Source: Flavobacterium sp. (lineage in GTDB: Bacteria; Bacteroidota; Bacteroidia; Flavobacteriales; Flavobacteriaceae). Taken from it: DNA of 64,000 nt. This document shows, in pieces, positions 36,933 to 48,535 of this stretch. Every line of letters begins with the position of its first letter. Position 1 is the first letter of the stretch. The stretch covers positions 1 through 64,000 of the forward strand of contig JALRGT010000001.1 of NCBI GenBank assembly GCA_023259675.1, in the 5' to 3' direction. Position numbers and translations under genes: made by a program. The notes beneath the pieces are model-generated. The model searched no databases, was not told where the DNA came from, and saw only the letters and a list, made by a program, of their open reading frames with translations.

Positions 36933-36940
36933 AAACAAAA

Positions 36941-36973
36941 AAAAACACTCCTTATAATTGGAGTGTTTTTTTT
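36941..36973. terminator. Bidirectional terminator
   Basis: AAAAACACTCC-TTATAATT-GGAGTGTTTTTTTT. Confidence 0.88.
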
Positions 36974-36998
36974 ATTAATCAATGATTGGGAAAATGGC

Positions 36999-37316
36999 CT
37001 ACTCTTGAAATAATATTTGAAAACATAGCATGAAAATCACAAATGTCAACAAAACTCCAGAAATGAGGGTAATCACATTTGATGTTTTCTGAGAATACAT
37101 CTCAAAAAAGCCTTTAATACCAAATACCACGAAGATACTAAAGACATAGAAAATTAAAATTTCCAAAAACAAATTTAATCCTAAGAACGTATGTTGCGCT
37201 AGAAATACATTACTGCCTTTTAAGACAGTCCCATCAAAACAACTCACAAGAACAAGCGATATAATTAGCGCAAGAAGCAACCACTTGATTTGAGCCATTA
37301 ATTCCCTAATAATCAT
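36999..37316 (-). CDS. Hypothetical membrane protein
   Basis: 105-aa ORF with three hydrophobic segments; family not recognised. Confidence 0.6.
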   Translation of the reverse strand: MIIRELMAQIKWLLLALIISLVLVSCFDGTVLKGSNVFLAQHTFLGLNLFLEILIFYVFSIFVVFGIKGFFEMYSQKTSNVITLISGVLLTFVIFMLCFQILFQE

Positions 37317-37492
37317 TGATATAATATTCTGTTTATTTTGTAAAAATCGGTATTAATACACTATATCACAATACCCACTTTTAGTGATTTTTCAATAAAT
37401 CCCATCCAAAAGCCTAAAAAAACTTACTTAGTAATTAAAAAACTAGATCATAGTTCAAAATAGATTGTATTATATTTGTGAAAATTTAAAAA

Positions 37493-38224
37493 ATGTCAAA
37501 GAACATCACTCCTTATAAAAACTCTGATCTTGGGAAAAAAGAACAGGTTGCAAAAATGTTTGACACCATATCTGGTAATTACGACAATCTAAATCGTGTC
37601 ATTTCCTTCGGAATAGACATCAAATGGCGTAAAAAAGTACTCGCCTTAGTAGCTAAAACCAACCCTGATACAATTTTGGACATTGCAACCGGCACTGGTG
37701 ATTTGGCTATTTTAATGGCACAGACAAATGCCAATAAAATTATCGGATTAGATATTTCGGAAGGAATGCTTGAAGTAGGCAAGAAAAAAATCTCCTCAAA
37801 GAATCTTTCAAACACGATTGAAATGATTTTAGGAGATTCAGAAAACATGCCATTTGAAGACAATTATTTTGACGCCATAACGGTGGCATTCGGTGTCAGA
37901 AATTTTGAAACCCTAGAAAAAGGCTTAAAAGAAATATTACGCGTATTAAAACCTAATGGCATCTTTGTTATATTGGAAACTTCTGTTCCAGATAAAACTC
38001 CTTACAAACAAGGCTATAATTTCTACAGCAAAAACATACTCCCATTCATAGGAAAACTATTTTCCAATGACAAAGTAGCATACGGCTATTTATCTGAATC
38101 CGCAGCATCTTTTCCATATGGAGAAGCGTTGAACAATATTTTAAGGAAAGTTGGGTTTATAGATGTATTAGCTATGCCACAAACTTTTGGTGTTGCGACT
38201 ATATACTCTGCTTCTAAAAAATAA
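37493..38224 (+). CDS. ubiE: Demethylmenaquinone/ubiquinone methyltransferase
   Basis: [54 protein letters not shown]. Confidence 0.96.
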   Translation: MSKNITPYKNSDLGKKEQVAKMFDTISGNYDNLNRVISFGIDIKWRKKVLALVAKTNPDTILDIATGTGDLAILMAQTNANKIIGLDISEGMLEVGKKKISSKNLSNTIEMILGDSENMPFEDNYFDAITVAFGVRNFETLEKGLKEILRVLKPNGIFVILETSVPDKTPYKQGYNFYSKNILPFIGKLFSNDKVAYGYLSESAASFPYGEALNNILRKVGFIDVLAMPQTFGVATIYSASKK

Positions 38225-38254
38225 TACGGAATCATTGAATCATTTAGCATACTC

Positions 38255-38959
38255 ATGAAAAAAACAGCCATCCTATTTTTATTTATCCTTTCTTTTAAAG
38301 GATACACGCAGTTTACAAAGAGTATGTTTAGTAAAGACCCTATAATAAATCTAGAGAATTTTCAAAAACAGAGAGTCTACTACGGTTACTTTTTGGGATT
38401 TAATTCCTATGATTTCAAAATAGATTATAAAAACGTAGGTCCCGATATCCAAACTAAAAAGTCTACTGGATTCAATGTCGGAATAGTAGGTGACTTAAAA
38501 CTTCATGAATATTTTAATTTACGTTTTGAACCTGGTCTTTATTACACCAAGAGGGATTTAAACTTCCCCAATTTCACTAACCAAGCAGACTACCTAAGAG
38601 AAGTAAGTAGCACGTATATTCATTTTCCGCTTTTATTAAAATTTTCTTCTTTACGAACAGGAAACGTTCGCCCCTATCTTTTAGGAGGCGTATCCGCAAC
38701 GCTCAATTTATCTAGCAATTCTAAATCAATTGATGATAATTACGAACAAAAGTTTAGGGTAAAAGCATGGACAACGAACTATGAACTAGGTTTTGGAATC
38801 GATTTGTTTTCCGAATATTTTATATTTTCACCGTCAATCAGAGGTGTTTTTGGACTTTCGGATGAATTGATACGCGACAATGACCCCAATAGTCCGTGGA
38901 CGTCAAATATTAAATCTTTACAAACTAGAGCCTTCTTAATTAATTTTACTTTTCATTAA
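38255..38959 (+). CDS. porT: PorT family protein (type IX secretion)
   Basis: Signal peptide, FQKQRVYYGYFLGFNSYDFKIDYK, beta-barrel-like sequence; placed after ubiE as in other Flavobacteriia (recalled). Confidence 0.85.
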   Translation: MKKTAILFLFILSFKGYTQFTKSMFSKDPIINLENFQKQRVYYGYFLGFNSYDFKIDYKNVGPDIQTKKSTGFNVGIVGDLKLHEYFNLRFEPGLYYTKRDLNFPNFTNQADYLREVSSTYIHFPLLLKFSSLRTGNVRPYLLGGVSATLNLSSNSKSIDDNYEQKFRVKAWTTNYELGFGIDLFSEYFIFSPSIRGVFGLSDELIRDNDPNSPWTSNIKSLQTRAFLINFTFH

Positions 38960-38977
38960 AGTCAAAAATTTACGCTC

Positions 38978-39706
38978 TTAATTTTTTCTTCTAAATTCGC
39001 TCAAAATTATCGCAGTTGCAGTAGCCACATTTAGACTTTCTGTTTTTTGAAGATCCCCAAAACGAGGAATTGTCAACCTATGGTTAATTAATTTTTCAAG
39101 TTCCTGAGATATCCCATTCGCCTCATTACCCATAACAATAATTCCTTCTTGAGGTAAATCTGTTTTATATATATTTTCTCCACCCATAAAAGTTCCAAAA
39201 ACAGGAAGTTTTGTTTGGGAAATAAAAGCATCTAAGTCAATATAATTAACATTAACTCGTGCAATAGAACCCATTGTAGCCTGAACCACTTTTGGATTAT
39301 ATATATCAACTGTTTCTTTGGTACACACAACCTGTTTTATACCAAACCAGTCACAAAGCCTTAATATAGTCCCTAAATTTCCTGGATCTCTGACGGAGTC
39401 AAGCGCCAAAATCAATCCTTGTTCTATTATTTTTTTTTCAGCTGGCATCTTAAAAACCGCTAAACAAGTATTGGGTGTGGTTAAAGCACTTATTTTTTTT
39501 AAATCCGCTTCATTTATTAAAGTATTTTTAGTCTTCAAAACCTCTTCAAAATCATTTTGTGTAGTATACAAATGCTCCAATTCAAAATTAGACTGTAGCA
39601 ATTCTTGAATAACTTTGACACCTTCAGCTATAAATAAACGATTGGCTATTCGGTATTTTTTTTGCTGTAAACTAGATATAAGTTTTATTTGGTTTTTACT
39701 GACCAT
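38978..39706 (-). CDS. TrmH/SpoU family RNA methyltransferase
   Basis: LALDSVRDPGNLGTILRLCDWFG, VMGNEANGISQELEKL, PRFGDLQKTESLNVATATAIIL. Start placed at MVSKNQIKLISSLQQKKYR because the track ORF runs into the divergent gene. Confidence 0.93.
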   Translation of the reverse strand: MVSKNQIKLISSLQQKKYRIANRLFIAEGVKVIQELLQSNFELEHLYTTQNDFEEVLKTKNTLINEADLKKISALTTPNTCLAVFKMPAEKKIIEQGLILALDSVRDPGNLGTILRLCDWFGIKQVVCTKETVDIYNPKVVQATMGSIARVNVNYIDLDAFISQTKLPVFGTFMGGENIYKTDLPQEGIIVMGNEANGISQELEKLINHRLTIPRFGDLQKTESLNVATATAIILSEFRRKN

Positions 39707-39743
39707 AAAAATATGTACTTTTGAATTAAATATTTCAAAACGC

Positions 39744-42296
39744 TTGAAAAAATCTGCAACAAAAATATCATTATTTATTCTAATAGGAATAATTATATCT
39801 GCTTGTGATGCTGAAAAAAGAGTTCCTGAGGGAAAACAGCATCTTATAAAAAATTTAGTGGTCGTTGATGGAAAGAAAACTACCGACGAAGATGTCACGG
39901 TCCAATTATACCAAAAGCCAAACAGTAGCATATTGGGATATCAATTGCGCTTGAATTTATACAACTTGGCAAAACTAAATCCAGATTCCAGTTTTCAAGC
40001 TAAATTCACCAAAAACCCAAAGAAATACGAAAGACTATCCAAATTATTATCTAAGAAACAAGTAAACCGTCTGGGTCAATCTTTTTGGTATCATGGAATT
40101 CATGATTTTTTAAAAAAGACAGGCGAACCACCCACAATAATTGACACCATAAAAACCAGAAAATCTGTTTCCCGTTTAAAGTATTATTATTTTAATAACG
40201 GTTATTTCAATGTTGAAGCAGACTATAAAACAGATACTTTAGATTCTAAAAGAGCAAAAATAAAATATGAAATAACTAAAGGAGAACCGTATATTCTCGA
40301 CTCTATTACAACGACTATTTCAACACCTGCCTTAGATTCATTATACGAAATCAACAAATCAAATTCTAAAATTGTATCGGGGAATAAATATAAAACTATC
40401 GATTTTGAAGAAGAAAGAGACAGAATAACTACTCACTTTAGAAATAATGGTGCATATTATTTTCAACCTACCTATATAAATTTCGATATAGACACCATTA
40501 AAAAAGAAAACAAAGCGGATGTAAATCTAATCATCAACAACTATTCTTACCAAGACAAAGACTCGACCAAAACAGAGCCTTTCAAACTTTATAAAATAAG
40601 CAAGGTTAACATTTATACCGATTATTCTTCTAGCAGCAACTGGAAAGTCACAGACAGCCTTTCATATAACAACTTCGAGCTTTACAGTCAAAACGGTTTA
40701 AAATATAAACCACGAGCCATTACAGACGCCATATTCATCACGAAAGGTTCGATATATGCCGATAACAAAAATACTTTAACGACTAGATACTTAAACAACC
40801 TTAAGATTTTCAACTATCCTTCGGTGCAATATGAAGTAGACAAGCGAGATTCAACTTCCAGTTCATTGATAGCGAAAATTTATTTATCTTCCAGAAAAAA
40901 GTACAGTTTTGGTACTTCATTAGACGTAACACATTCCAACATTCAAGATTTTGGAATTGGACTAAGTGTGTCTGAAACCGTTAGAAATATTTTTAGAGGT
41001 GCAGAAACACTGCAAATTTCGGTTAGGGGAAATGTTGGTTCATCAAAAGATTTAGCCAACCCCAACAATCAATTCTTTAATGCATCAGAGTATGGAGTGG
41101 ACACCAAATTAAACTTCCCCAGAGTACTGATGCCTTTTAATACCGAAAAGATCATCCCAAAAAGCATGATTCCTTCCACTGTGTTTTCTTTAGGCTTCGC
41201 AAAGCAAAAAAACATCGGTTTAGACAAAGAAAATTTCACCGGAGCCCTCACCTACAACTGGTCTCCTAAAGCGAATAACACTGCAAGATTTGATCTTTTT
41301 AACGTTCAATTTGTACACAACTTAAATCCAGAAAATTACTTTAATGTTTACAATTCATCTTATAATTCATTAAATGAAATAGCCAAAAAGTACAACACAA
41401 ATACTGATTATGTTGATGACAAGAACAACCTAACGATTGACTATGGCACGACTAACTTTTCGACAGATGCTTTACTGGGACAGACAAGCCTAACCCCTCA
41501 GGACAAAGAGTACAAAGACATTCTTAGTATTACCGAAAGACGTATCCGATTAAGCGAAAATGATTTCATACTTGCAACCAATTACACCTTTACAAAAACA
41601 ACAAAAAAGGATTTAAATGACAACACTTTTTACCAATTAAAAACCAAGATTGAATCTGCAGGAACATTGCTTTCACTCATTTCCAAAACAGGAGGACTCG
41701 CCAAAAACAGTAATGGAAATTACAATATTTTTAATTTAGAATATGCTGAGTACATAAAAACCGAAATTGATTATATAAAACATTGGGACTTAACAAGACA
41801 AAAAGTTTTGGCTTTCAGAACTTTCTTCGGAATTGCTATTCCTTATGGCAACTCCAATTATGTACCTTTTTCCAGAAGTTATTTTGCAGGAGGGTCCAAC
41901 GACAACAGAGCATGGCAACCCTATAGTCTAGGACCGGGAAGTACGGGATCTATTTTGGACTTCAACGAAGCAAACATGAAAATAGCACTTAGCAGCGAAT
42001 TTAGATTCAATATTTTAGGCGATTTAAAAGGAGCTTTATTTGCAGATGCAGGTAACATCTGGAATATTAAAGACAATATTTCGGATAAAGACGCCACTTT
42101 TGACGGACTAAAAGACTTAAAAGACATCGCTTTAGGTACCGGTTTCGGTCTAAGATATGATTTTAGTTTTTTTGTAATACGATTTGACCTTGGATTTAAA
42201 ACGTACGATCCCGCCAATGAAACAGGCAAAAAATGGTTTACAGATTACAATTTTGGACACTCCGTTTTAAATTTTGGGATAAATTACCCGTTCTAA
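39744..42296 (+). CDS. BamA/TamA-type outer membrane protein, lipoprotein signal, TTG start
   Basis: LKKSATKISLFILIGIIISAC lipobox, POTRA-like region, C-terminal barrel ending INYPF; in-frame TTG at 39744 follows -7-like TACTTTTG (39716). Confidence 0.85.
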   Translation: MKKSATKISLFILIGIIISACDAEKRVPEGKQHLIKNLVVVDGKKTTDEDVTVQLYQKPNSSILGYQLRLNLYNLAKLNPDSSFQAKFTKNPKKYERLSKLLSKKQVNRLGQSFWYHGIHDFLKKTGEPPTIIDTIKTRKSVSRLKYYYFNNGYFNVEADYKTDTLDSKRAKIKYEITKGEPYILDSITTTISTPALDSLYEINKSNSKIVSGNKYKTIDFEEERDRITTHFRNNGAYYFQPTYINFDIDTIKKENKADVNLIINNYSYQDKDSTKTEPFKLYKISKVNIYTDYSSSSNWKVTDSLSYNNFELYSQNGLKYKPRAITDAIFITKGSIYADNKNTLTTRYLNNLKIFNYPSVQYEVDKRDSTSSSLIAKIYLSSRKKYSFGTSLDVTHSNIQDFGIGLSVSETVRNIFRGAETLQISVRGNVGSSKDLANPNNQFFNASEYGVDTKLNFPRVLMPFNTEKIIPKSMIPSTVFSLGFAKQKNIGLDKENFTGALTYNWSPKANNTARFDLFNVQFVHNLNPENYFNVYNSSYNSLNEIAKKYNTNTDYVDDKNNLTIDYGTTNFSTDALLGQTSLTPQDKEYKDILSITERRIRLSENDFILATNYTFTKTTKKDLNDNTFYQLKTKIESAGTLLSLISKTGGLAKNSNGNYNIFNLEYAEYIKTEIDYIKHWDLTRQKVLAFRTFFGIAIPYGNSNYVPFSRSYFAGGSNDNRAWQPYSLGPGSTGSILDFNEANMKIALSSEFRFNILGDLKGALFADAGNIWNIKDNISDKDATFDGLKDLKDIALGTGFGLRYDFSFFVIRFDLGFKTYDPANETGKKWFTDYNFGHSVLNFGINYPF

Positions 42297-42362
42297 TGCT
42301 AATTAATTCTTATTTTTGCAAACTTAATCTGAAAACTGAAAAATAACTAAAAAAAAATTACA

Positions 42363-43430
42363 ATGGCACATAACATCAAACCGGGTGTAGCTACTGGAGA
42401 TCAAGTTCAAGAAATTTTCAACTACGCAAAAGAAAAAGGATTCGCTTTACCTGCAGTAAACGTTATAGGTTCAAACACTATAAATGGCGTTTTAGAAACA
42501 GCTGCAAAATTAAATGCACCAGTTATCATTCAATTTTCGAATGGCGGGGCTCAATTTAATGCAGGAAAAGGACTTTCTAATGCAAATGAAAAAGCAGCTA
42601 TTGCTGGTGGAATTGCAGGTGCAAAACACATTCATACTTTAGCAGAAGCTTACGGAGCAACTGTTATCTTACATACTGACCACTGCGCAAAAAAATTATT
42701 GCCTTGGATTGATGGATTATTAGATGCTTCAGAAGAACATTTTGCTGCAACTGGAAAACCATTATTCAGTTCACATATGATTGATTTATCTGAAGAGCCA
42801 ATCGAAGAAAATATCGAAATCTGCAAAGAATATTTGGCAAGAATGAGTAAAATGGGCATGACATTGGAAATCGAACTTGGAATTACAGGTGGAGAAGAAG
42901 ATGGTGTTGACAACTCAGATGTTGACAGTTCTAAATTATACACACAACCAGAAGAAGTATCATATGCTTACGAAGAATTATCTAAAGTAAGTCCAAAATT
43001 CACAATTGCTGCTGCTTTTGGAAATGTACACGGAGTTTACAAACCAGGAAACGTAAAATTAACTCCAAAAATCTTAAAAAATTCTCAAGATTACGTTCAG
43101 GAAAAATTCAACTTAGGACATAACCCAATCGATTTTGTATTCCACGGAGGTTCTGGTTCTACACTAGAAGAAATTAGAGAAGGTATCAGCTACGGTGTTG
43201 TTAAAATGAACATTGATACTGATTTACAATTTGCCTTTACTGAAGGAATACGTGATTTCATGGTTGACAACATCGACTATTTAAAAACTCAAATTGGAAA
43301 CCCTACAGGTTCCGACTCTCCAAACAAAAAATATTACGACCCAAGAAAATGGTTACGTGAAGGTGAAATGACTTTCAATGCAAGACTTGAACAAGCTTTT
43401 GCAGACTTAAACAATGTGAATACTCTATAA
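42363..43430 (+). CDS. fbaA: Class II fructose-bisphosphate aldolase
   Basis: ATVILHTDHCAKKLLPWIDGLL, FHGGSGSTLEEIREGISYGVVKMNIDTD. Confidence 0.98.
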   Translation: MAHNIKPGVATGDQVQEIFNYAKEKGFALPAVNVIGSNTINGVLETAAKLNAPVIIQFSNGGAQFNAGKGLSNANEKAAIAGGIAGAKHIHTLAEAYGATVILHTDHCAKKLLPWIDGLLDASEEHFAATGKPLFSSHMIDLSEEPIEENIEICKEYLARMSKMGMTLEIELGITGGEEDGVDNSDVDSSKLYTQPEEVSYAYEELSKVSPKFTIAAAFGNVHGVYKPGNVKLTPKILKNSQDYVQEKFNLGHNPIDFVFHGGSGSTLEEIREGISYGVVKMNIDTDLQFAFTEGIRDFMVDNIDYLKTQIGNPTGSDSPNKKYYDPRKWLREGEMTFNARLEQAFADLNNVNTL

Positions 43431-43509
43431 AAGATTAAGAATGGATGAGTTATAAATTACATTTTTTTGTAATTTGTAACTCATTACTTTTAACTCATAA
43501 CTCTAAAAC

Positions 43510-44364
43510 ATGGCTTGGTTTAAAAGAAAAGAAAAAGGAATCACTACGGCTACCGAAGACAAGATGGATGTCCCGAAAGGACTTTGGTACAAATCTCCAA
43601 CCGGAAAAATCATTGATGCCGAAGAACTGGAACGCAACTTATTTGTTAGCCCAGAAGATGGTTTTCACGTTAGAATTGGAAGTGCAACTTATTTTGAGAT
43701 TTTATTTGACAACAACGAATTTGTTGAACTAGATGAAAACTTAACATCCAAAGACCCTTTACATTTTGTGGACACAAAGAAATATTCTGACCGTCTAAGA
43801 GATGTAATGGAAAAAACCAAACTTAAAGACGCCGTGCGTACAGGAGTTGGAAAATCTAAAGGAAAAGATTTAGTTATTTGCTGTATGGATTTTGCTTTTA
43901 TTGGAGGTTCTATGGGAGCTGTAGTAGGAGAGAAAATTTGCAGAGGAATTGATTATGCAATAAAACACAGATTGCCTTTTATGATGATTTCAAAATCAGG
44001 AGGAGCAAGAATGATGGAAGCTGCTTATTCACTTATGCAATTAGCTAAAACATCCGTAAAACTGGCTCAACTTGCCGAAGCTAAATTACCTTATATTTCT
44101 TTATGTACCGACCCTACAACAGGTGGAACAACGGCATCATACGCAATGCTAGGAGACATTAACATCTCTGAACCAGGTGCTTTAATTGGATTTGCAGGCC
44201 CGCGAGTAGTAAGAGATACGACTGGAAAAGATTTACCGGAAGGTTTCCAGACCGCAGAATTTCTTTTGGAACATGGTTTTCTTGACTTTATTACACCAAG
44301 AAAAGAGTTAAAAGACAAGGTGAACTTGTATATCGATTTGATACAGAACAACCCAATCAGATAA
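43510..44364 (+). CDS. accD: Acetyl-CoA carboxylase carboxyltransferase subunit beta
   Basis: [34 protein letters not shown]-like motif, [33 protein letters not shown]. Confidence 0.95.
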   Translation: MAWFKRKEKGITTATEDKMDVPKGLWYKSPTGKIIDAEELERNLFVSPEDGFHVRIGSATYFEILFDNNEFVELDENLTSKDPLHFVDTKKYSDRLRDVMEKTKLKDAVRTGVGKSKGKDLVICCMDFAFIGGSMGAVVGEKICRGIDYAIKHRLPFMMISKSGGARMMEAAYSLMQLAKTSVKLAQLAEAKLPYISLCTDPTTGGTTASYAMLGDINISEPGALIGFAGPRVVRDTTGKDLPEGFQTAEFLLEHGFLDFITPRKELKDKVNLYIDLIQNNPIR

Positions 44365-44366
44365 AT

Positions 44367-44395
44367 AAAAATCCCGAGCAATCGGGATTTTTTAT
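44367..44395. terminator. Bidirectional terminator
   Basis: AAAAATCCCGA-GCAA-TCGGGATTTTTTATTT between convergent genes. Confidence 0.88.
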
Positions 44396-44417
44396 TTTTA
44401 AATTCTTTTTTCAGGAC

Positions 44418-45668
44418 TTATATTCCCGTTCTAATTGCCTCTACAGGATCTAACTTAGAAGCTTTTACAGCTGGAAGAATCCCAGATATCAACCCTATTA
44501 AAGCAGCCAAACCTGTTCCCAAAACCATATTTCCCAAACTCAGAACAAATTCAAATTCCAAAGCCTTAGACAGCACCAAAGCGATAATCCACACTAAGAA
44601 AAGCCCAATTGCTCCTCCGATTACAGACAAGATTATGGCTTCGAATAAAAATTGAAATAGAATAAATTTATTTTTGGCTCCCAAGGATTTTTGAATCCCA
44701 ATTAGATTGGTACGTTCTTTTACCGAAACAAACATAATATTGGCAATCCCAAATCCGCCTACCAACAAAGAAAATCCGCTAATTATCCAACCTACAAGAT
44801 TCATCTGACCAATTATCCCATCAATGAAGTTGGTAAAACCGGAAAGAACATTGATGAAAAAATTATTAATTTCACCAGCTTTTAATCCTCTATAAGCACG
44901 CAGTTTCTGAGTGATTTCAGCCTTATAAGCTTCCATATCCACCCCTTTATTAGGCTTAAAAATTATCACATTGGTTAAATATTTATTGTTATCCCCATAT
45001 AACTGTCTGATAAAATTTACCGGAAGAAAAGCAGAGGTATCGTTACTGTTCCCAAATATACCTGCTCCTTGTTTTTTCAATACGCCAATAACAGTAAATC
45101 GTTTGCCATAAACCCGCACGTTCTTACCGATGGGTTCTGAATCCCCAAAAAGTGACTTTGCAATTTCATTACCCAACACAATTACGGTAGCACCCGAATT
45201 TGCCTCCGACTCATTATAAAACCTTCCTTTTTCAAATTCTAATCCTTGTATATCTATAAATTCATGAGAAACGGGCACCATATTAATATCTGTCACAACA
45301 TTAGCATTATATTTTATGGACTCACTCTTAGTAAAAATTTGATACCCTAATTGCTCCGTGTTGGTCATCGCTCCTTTCATGTAAGTATACTCGTCATACT
45401 TCACATTAGGAAACTGCTCCCTTTTCCATTGTGGCACATCAGTAGGCCCAAAAGAAAACTTCATCAAATAAATGGTGTTTTTATCTAAACTACTTAAATC
45501 TTTTGAAATTTTTCTATCTAAAGAATCAACTGCAGCCAAAACCGCAATAATCGAAAAAATCCCAATCGTAACTCCAAGTAAAGAAAGCAAAGTTCTTAAC
45601 TTGTTATTGCGCAATGCATTCATGGCAAAAGCAAAACTTTCTTTCAGTAATCTAAAATAAACAAACAT
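44418..45668 (-). CDS. ABC transporter permease (MacB/FtsX type)
   Basis: ALRNNKLRTLLSLLGVTIGIFSIIAVLAAVDSL, MacB periplasmic core, FtsX C-terminus SGILPAVKASKLDPVEAIR. Confidence 0.93.
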   Translation of the reverse strand: MFVYFRLLKESFAFAMNALRNNKLRTLLSLLGVTIGIFSIIAVLAAVDSLDRKISKDLSSLDKNTIYLMKFSFGPTDVPQWKREQFPNVKYDEYTYMKGAMTNTEQLGYQIFTKSESIKYNANVVTDINMVPVSHEFIDIQGLEFEKGRFYNESEANSGATVIVLGNEIAKSLFGDSEPIGKNVRVYGKRFTVIGVLKKQGAGIFGNSNDTSAFLPVNFIRQLYGDNNKYLTNVIIFKPNKGVDMEAYKAEITQKLRAYRGLKAGEINNFFINVLSGFTNFIDGIIGQMNLVGWIISGFSLLVGGFGIANIMFVSVKERTNLIGIQKSLGAKNKFILFQFLFEAIILSVIGGAIGLFLVWIIALVLSKALEFEFVLSLGNMVLGTGLAALIGLISGILPAVKASKLDPVEAIRTGI

Positions 45669-45865
45669 AAATAGACATTTATAGTAAGGTAAAATTCAGT
45701 AATTTATATTCAAAAACCTAATCGAAACTTCCATTCATTGCACCACTAAACTACATTTTAATGTTTTATGAAGAAAAGATATCAAAAATGCAAATTATCT
45801 CATTTTCAAATAGCTTAATTTTCACATTAAAAAACTACTTTTGCACTTTATAATTATATTTTTAC

Positions 45866-47392
45866 ATGAGCGCAAATAAAACAATTCAATCGGCATTAAT
45901 TTCAGTATTTTCAAAAGAAGGTCTTGAACCAATTGTTAGACTACTCCACAACCAAAATGTTACACTTTATTCAACTGGAGGAACAGAAGATTTCATAAAA
46001 AACTTAGGAATTCCTGTAGTCCCTGTGGAAGATGTTACTTCATATCCTTCTATATTAGGTGGCCGAGTAAAAACGTTACATCCAAAAGTATTTGGTGGAA
46101 TCTTGAACCGTCAAGATAACGAAAGTGATGTACAACAAATGGAGGAATTCAATATCCCTCAAATTGACTTGGTTATTGTAGACTTATACCCTTTTGAAAA
46201 AACAGTAGCCTCAGGTGCAAGTGAAGCTGACATTATTGAAAAAATTGATATCGGTGGAATTTCTTTAATTCGTGCCGCTGCAAAAAATTTCAAGGATACC
46301 GTAATTGTTGCTTCGGTAGATGAATATAGTTTACTTTTAGACTTACTTACCAAACAAAATGGAGCTACTTCTCTTGAAGACAGAAAATTATTAGCCACTA
46401 AAGCTTTTCATGTTTCTTCTCATTATGACACTGCCATTTTTAATTATTTCAATACAGACGAGACTGTTTACAAACAAAGTATCGCCAACGGTCAGATTTT
46501 AAGATACGGAGAAAACCCTCATCAAAAAGGATTTTTCTTTGGAGATTTTGATGCCATGTTCAATAAACTTCACGGAAAAGAATTATCGTACAACAATCTT
46601 TTAGATGTTGATGCTGCGGTAAATTTAATCAATGAATTTAAAGCAGACGGACCTACATTTGCCATTTTGAAACACAATAATGCGTGTGGTTTAGCTTCCA
46701 GAAAAACGATTTCAGAAGCCTATTTGGCAGCATTAGCATGCGATCCTACTTCAGCATTTGGAGGTGTTTTAATTTCAAACACAAAAATTGATGTCGAAAC
46801 AGCAACTGAAATAAACAAATTATTCTGTGAAGTAGTTATCGCTCCAGCATATGATGACGAAGCCGTTACTATCTTACAAGAAAAGAAAAATAGAATTATT
46901 TTAGTTCAAAATGAAGTGGCTCTTCCAGAAAAACAAGTCAGAACTTGCCTCAATGGAATTTTAATTCAAGAAAGAAATAACATCACAGACAATAAAGAAA
47001 GCCTTAAAACCGTTACTTTAACAAGTCCAACAGAACAAGAAATTGAAGATTTAATATTTGCTTCTAAAATTTGTAAAAACACCAAATCAAATACGATTGT
47101 TTTTGCAAAAAACGGAACACTCATTTCTTCAGGAACAGGACAGACATCTAGAGTTGATGCATTAGTTCAAGCCGTAGAAAAAGCAAAAGCTTTTGGATTT
47201 GATTTAAAAGGTGCTTCTATGGCCAGTGATGCCTTTTTTCCTTTTCCAGACTGTGTTGCTCTAGCAAAAGAAGCAGGAATTACAGCCGTAATTCAACCAG
47301 GGGGATCAATCAAGGACCAGTTAAGCATTGACTATTGTAATGAAAACAAGCTTGCGATGGTATTTACTGGAACACGTCATTTCAAACATTAA
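45866..47392 (+). CDS. purH: Bifunctional AICAR transformylase / IMP cyclohydrolase
   Basis: ALISVFSKEGLEPIVRLL, STGGTEDFIKNLGI, GGRVKTLHPKVFGGIL, PGGSIKDQLSIDYCNE. Confidence 0.98.
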   Translation: MSANKTIQSALISVFSKEGLEPIVRLLHNQNVTLYSTGGTEDFIKNLGIPVVPVEDVTSYPSILGGRVKTLHPKVFGGILNRQDNESDVQQMEEFNIPQIDLVIVDLYPFEKTVASGASEADIIEKIDIGGISLIRAAAKNFKDTVIVASVDEYSLLLDLLTKQNGATSLEDRKLLATKAFHVSSHYDTAIFNYFNTDETVYKQSIANGQILRYGENPHQKGFFFGDFDAMFNKLHGKELSYNNLLDVDAAVNLINEFKADGPTFAILKHNNACGLASRKTISEAYLAALACDPTSAFGGVLISNTKIDVETATEINKLFCEVVIAPAYDDEAVTILQEKKNRIILVQNEVALPEKQVRTCLNGILIQERNNITDNKESLKTVTLTSPTEQEIEDLIFASKICKNTKSNTIVFAKNGTLISSGTGQTSRVDALVQAVEKAKAFGFDLKGASMASDAFFPFPDCVALAKEAGITAVIQPGGSIKDQLSIDYCNENKLAMVFTGTRHFKH

Positions 47393-47447
47393 TTTGTGTA
47401 ACTTTGTTTACACCTAATTTTTAACTTTTAAACCCCCAAAAAAACTT

Positions 47448-48476
47448 ATGGGATTTTTTGATTTCATGACCGAGGATATCGCGATAGATCTTGGTACCGC
47501 TAACACTTTAATTATTCATAACGACAAAGTAGTAATTGACAGCCCTTCAATTGTTGCTCGTGACAGAATATCTGGCAAAATTATTGCTGTTGGTAAAGAA
47601 GCCAACTTGATGCAGGGTAAAACACATGAAAACATTAAAACGATAAGACCGCTGAAAGACGGGGTAATTGCTGATTTTGATGCTTCAGAAAAAATGATCA
47701 GTATGTTTATAAAAAGCATACCGGCATTAAAGAAAAGAATGTTTACTCCTGCCCTTAGAATGGTAGTTTGTATCCCTTCCGGAATTACTGAAGTGGAAAT
47801 GAGAGCCGTTAAGGAATCATGTGAAAGAGTAAATGGAAAAGAAGTTTACTTGATACATGAACCTATGGCAGCAGCGATTGGTATTGGTATAGATATTATG
47901 CAACCTAAAGGAAACATGATCGTAGATATTGGAGGAGGTACTACAGAAATTGCTGTAATTGCCTTGGGTGGAATTGTATGTGACAAATCCGTAAAAATTG
48001 CGGGAGATGTTTTCACCAATGACATCGTGTATTATATGCGTACACAACACAACCTTTTTGTGGGTGAAAGTACTGCTGAAAAAATAAAAATTCAAATAGG
48101 AGCCGCCATTGAAGATTTAGAAACTGCTCCAGAAGACATGTCAGTTCAAGGTAGAGATTTACTTACCGGAAAACCTAAACAGGTTGATGTTTCCTATAGA
48201 GAAATTGCAAAAGCATTAGACAAATCCATACAAAGAATTGAAGATGCTGTTATGGAGACTCTATCTCAAACTCCACCTGAGTTAGCGGCAGACATCTACA
48301 ATACTGGAATTTATCTTGCAGGTGGTGGATCTATGTTAAGAGGTCTTGATAAAAGAATTTCGCAAAAAACAGATTTACCGGTTTATATAGCTGAAGACCC
48401 ATTAAGAGCCGTAGTAAGAGGAACAGGAATGGCTTTAAAAAATATCGGGAAGTTTAAAAGTATTTTAATCAAATAA
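47448..48476 (+). CDS. mreB: Rod shape-determining protein MreB
   Basis: DIAIDLGTANTLI, MIVDIGGGTTEIAVIALGGIV. Confidence 0.98.
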   Translation: MGFFDFMTEDIAIDLGTANTLIIHNDKVVIDSPSIVARDRISGKIIAVGKEANLMQGKTHENIKTIRPLKDGVIADFDASEKMISMFIKSIPALKKRMFTPALRMVVCIPSGITEVEMRAVKESCERVNGKEVYLIHEPMAAAIGIGIDIMQPKGNMIVDIGGGTTEIAVIALGGIVCDKSVKIAGDVFTNDIVYYMRTQHNLFVGESTAEKIKIQIGAAIEDLETAPEDMSVQGRDLLTGKPKQVDVSYREIAKALDKSIQRIEDAVMETLSQTPPELAADIYNTGIYLAGGGSMLRGLDKRISQKTDLPVYIAEDPLRAVVRGTGMALKNIGKFKSILIK

Positions 48477-48535
48477 AATACTTTTAAACTTATATTCTGA
48501 AGCAATTCTGAAACAAAATAATCTAACAAAAGAGA

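Noticed and set aside
39615-39743. N-terminal extension of the TamA-like ORF in the track
   Set aside because: Covers the divergent methyltransferase start; lipoprotein signal begins at TTG 39744.
43445-43732. 95-aa ORF overlapping accD in another frame
   Set aside because: Shifted-frame translation of the conserved accD start.
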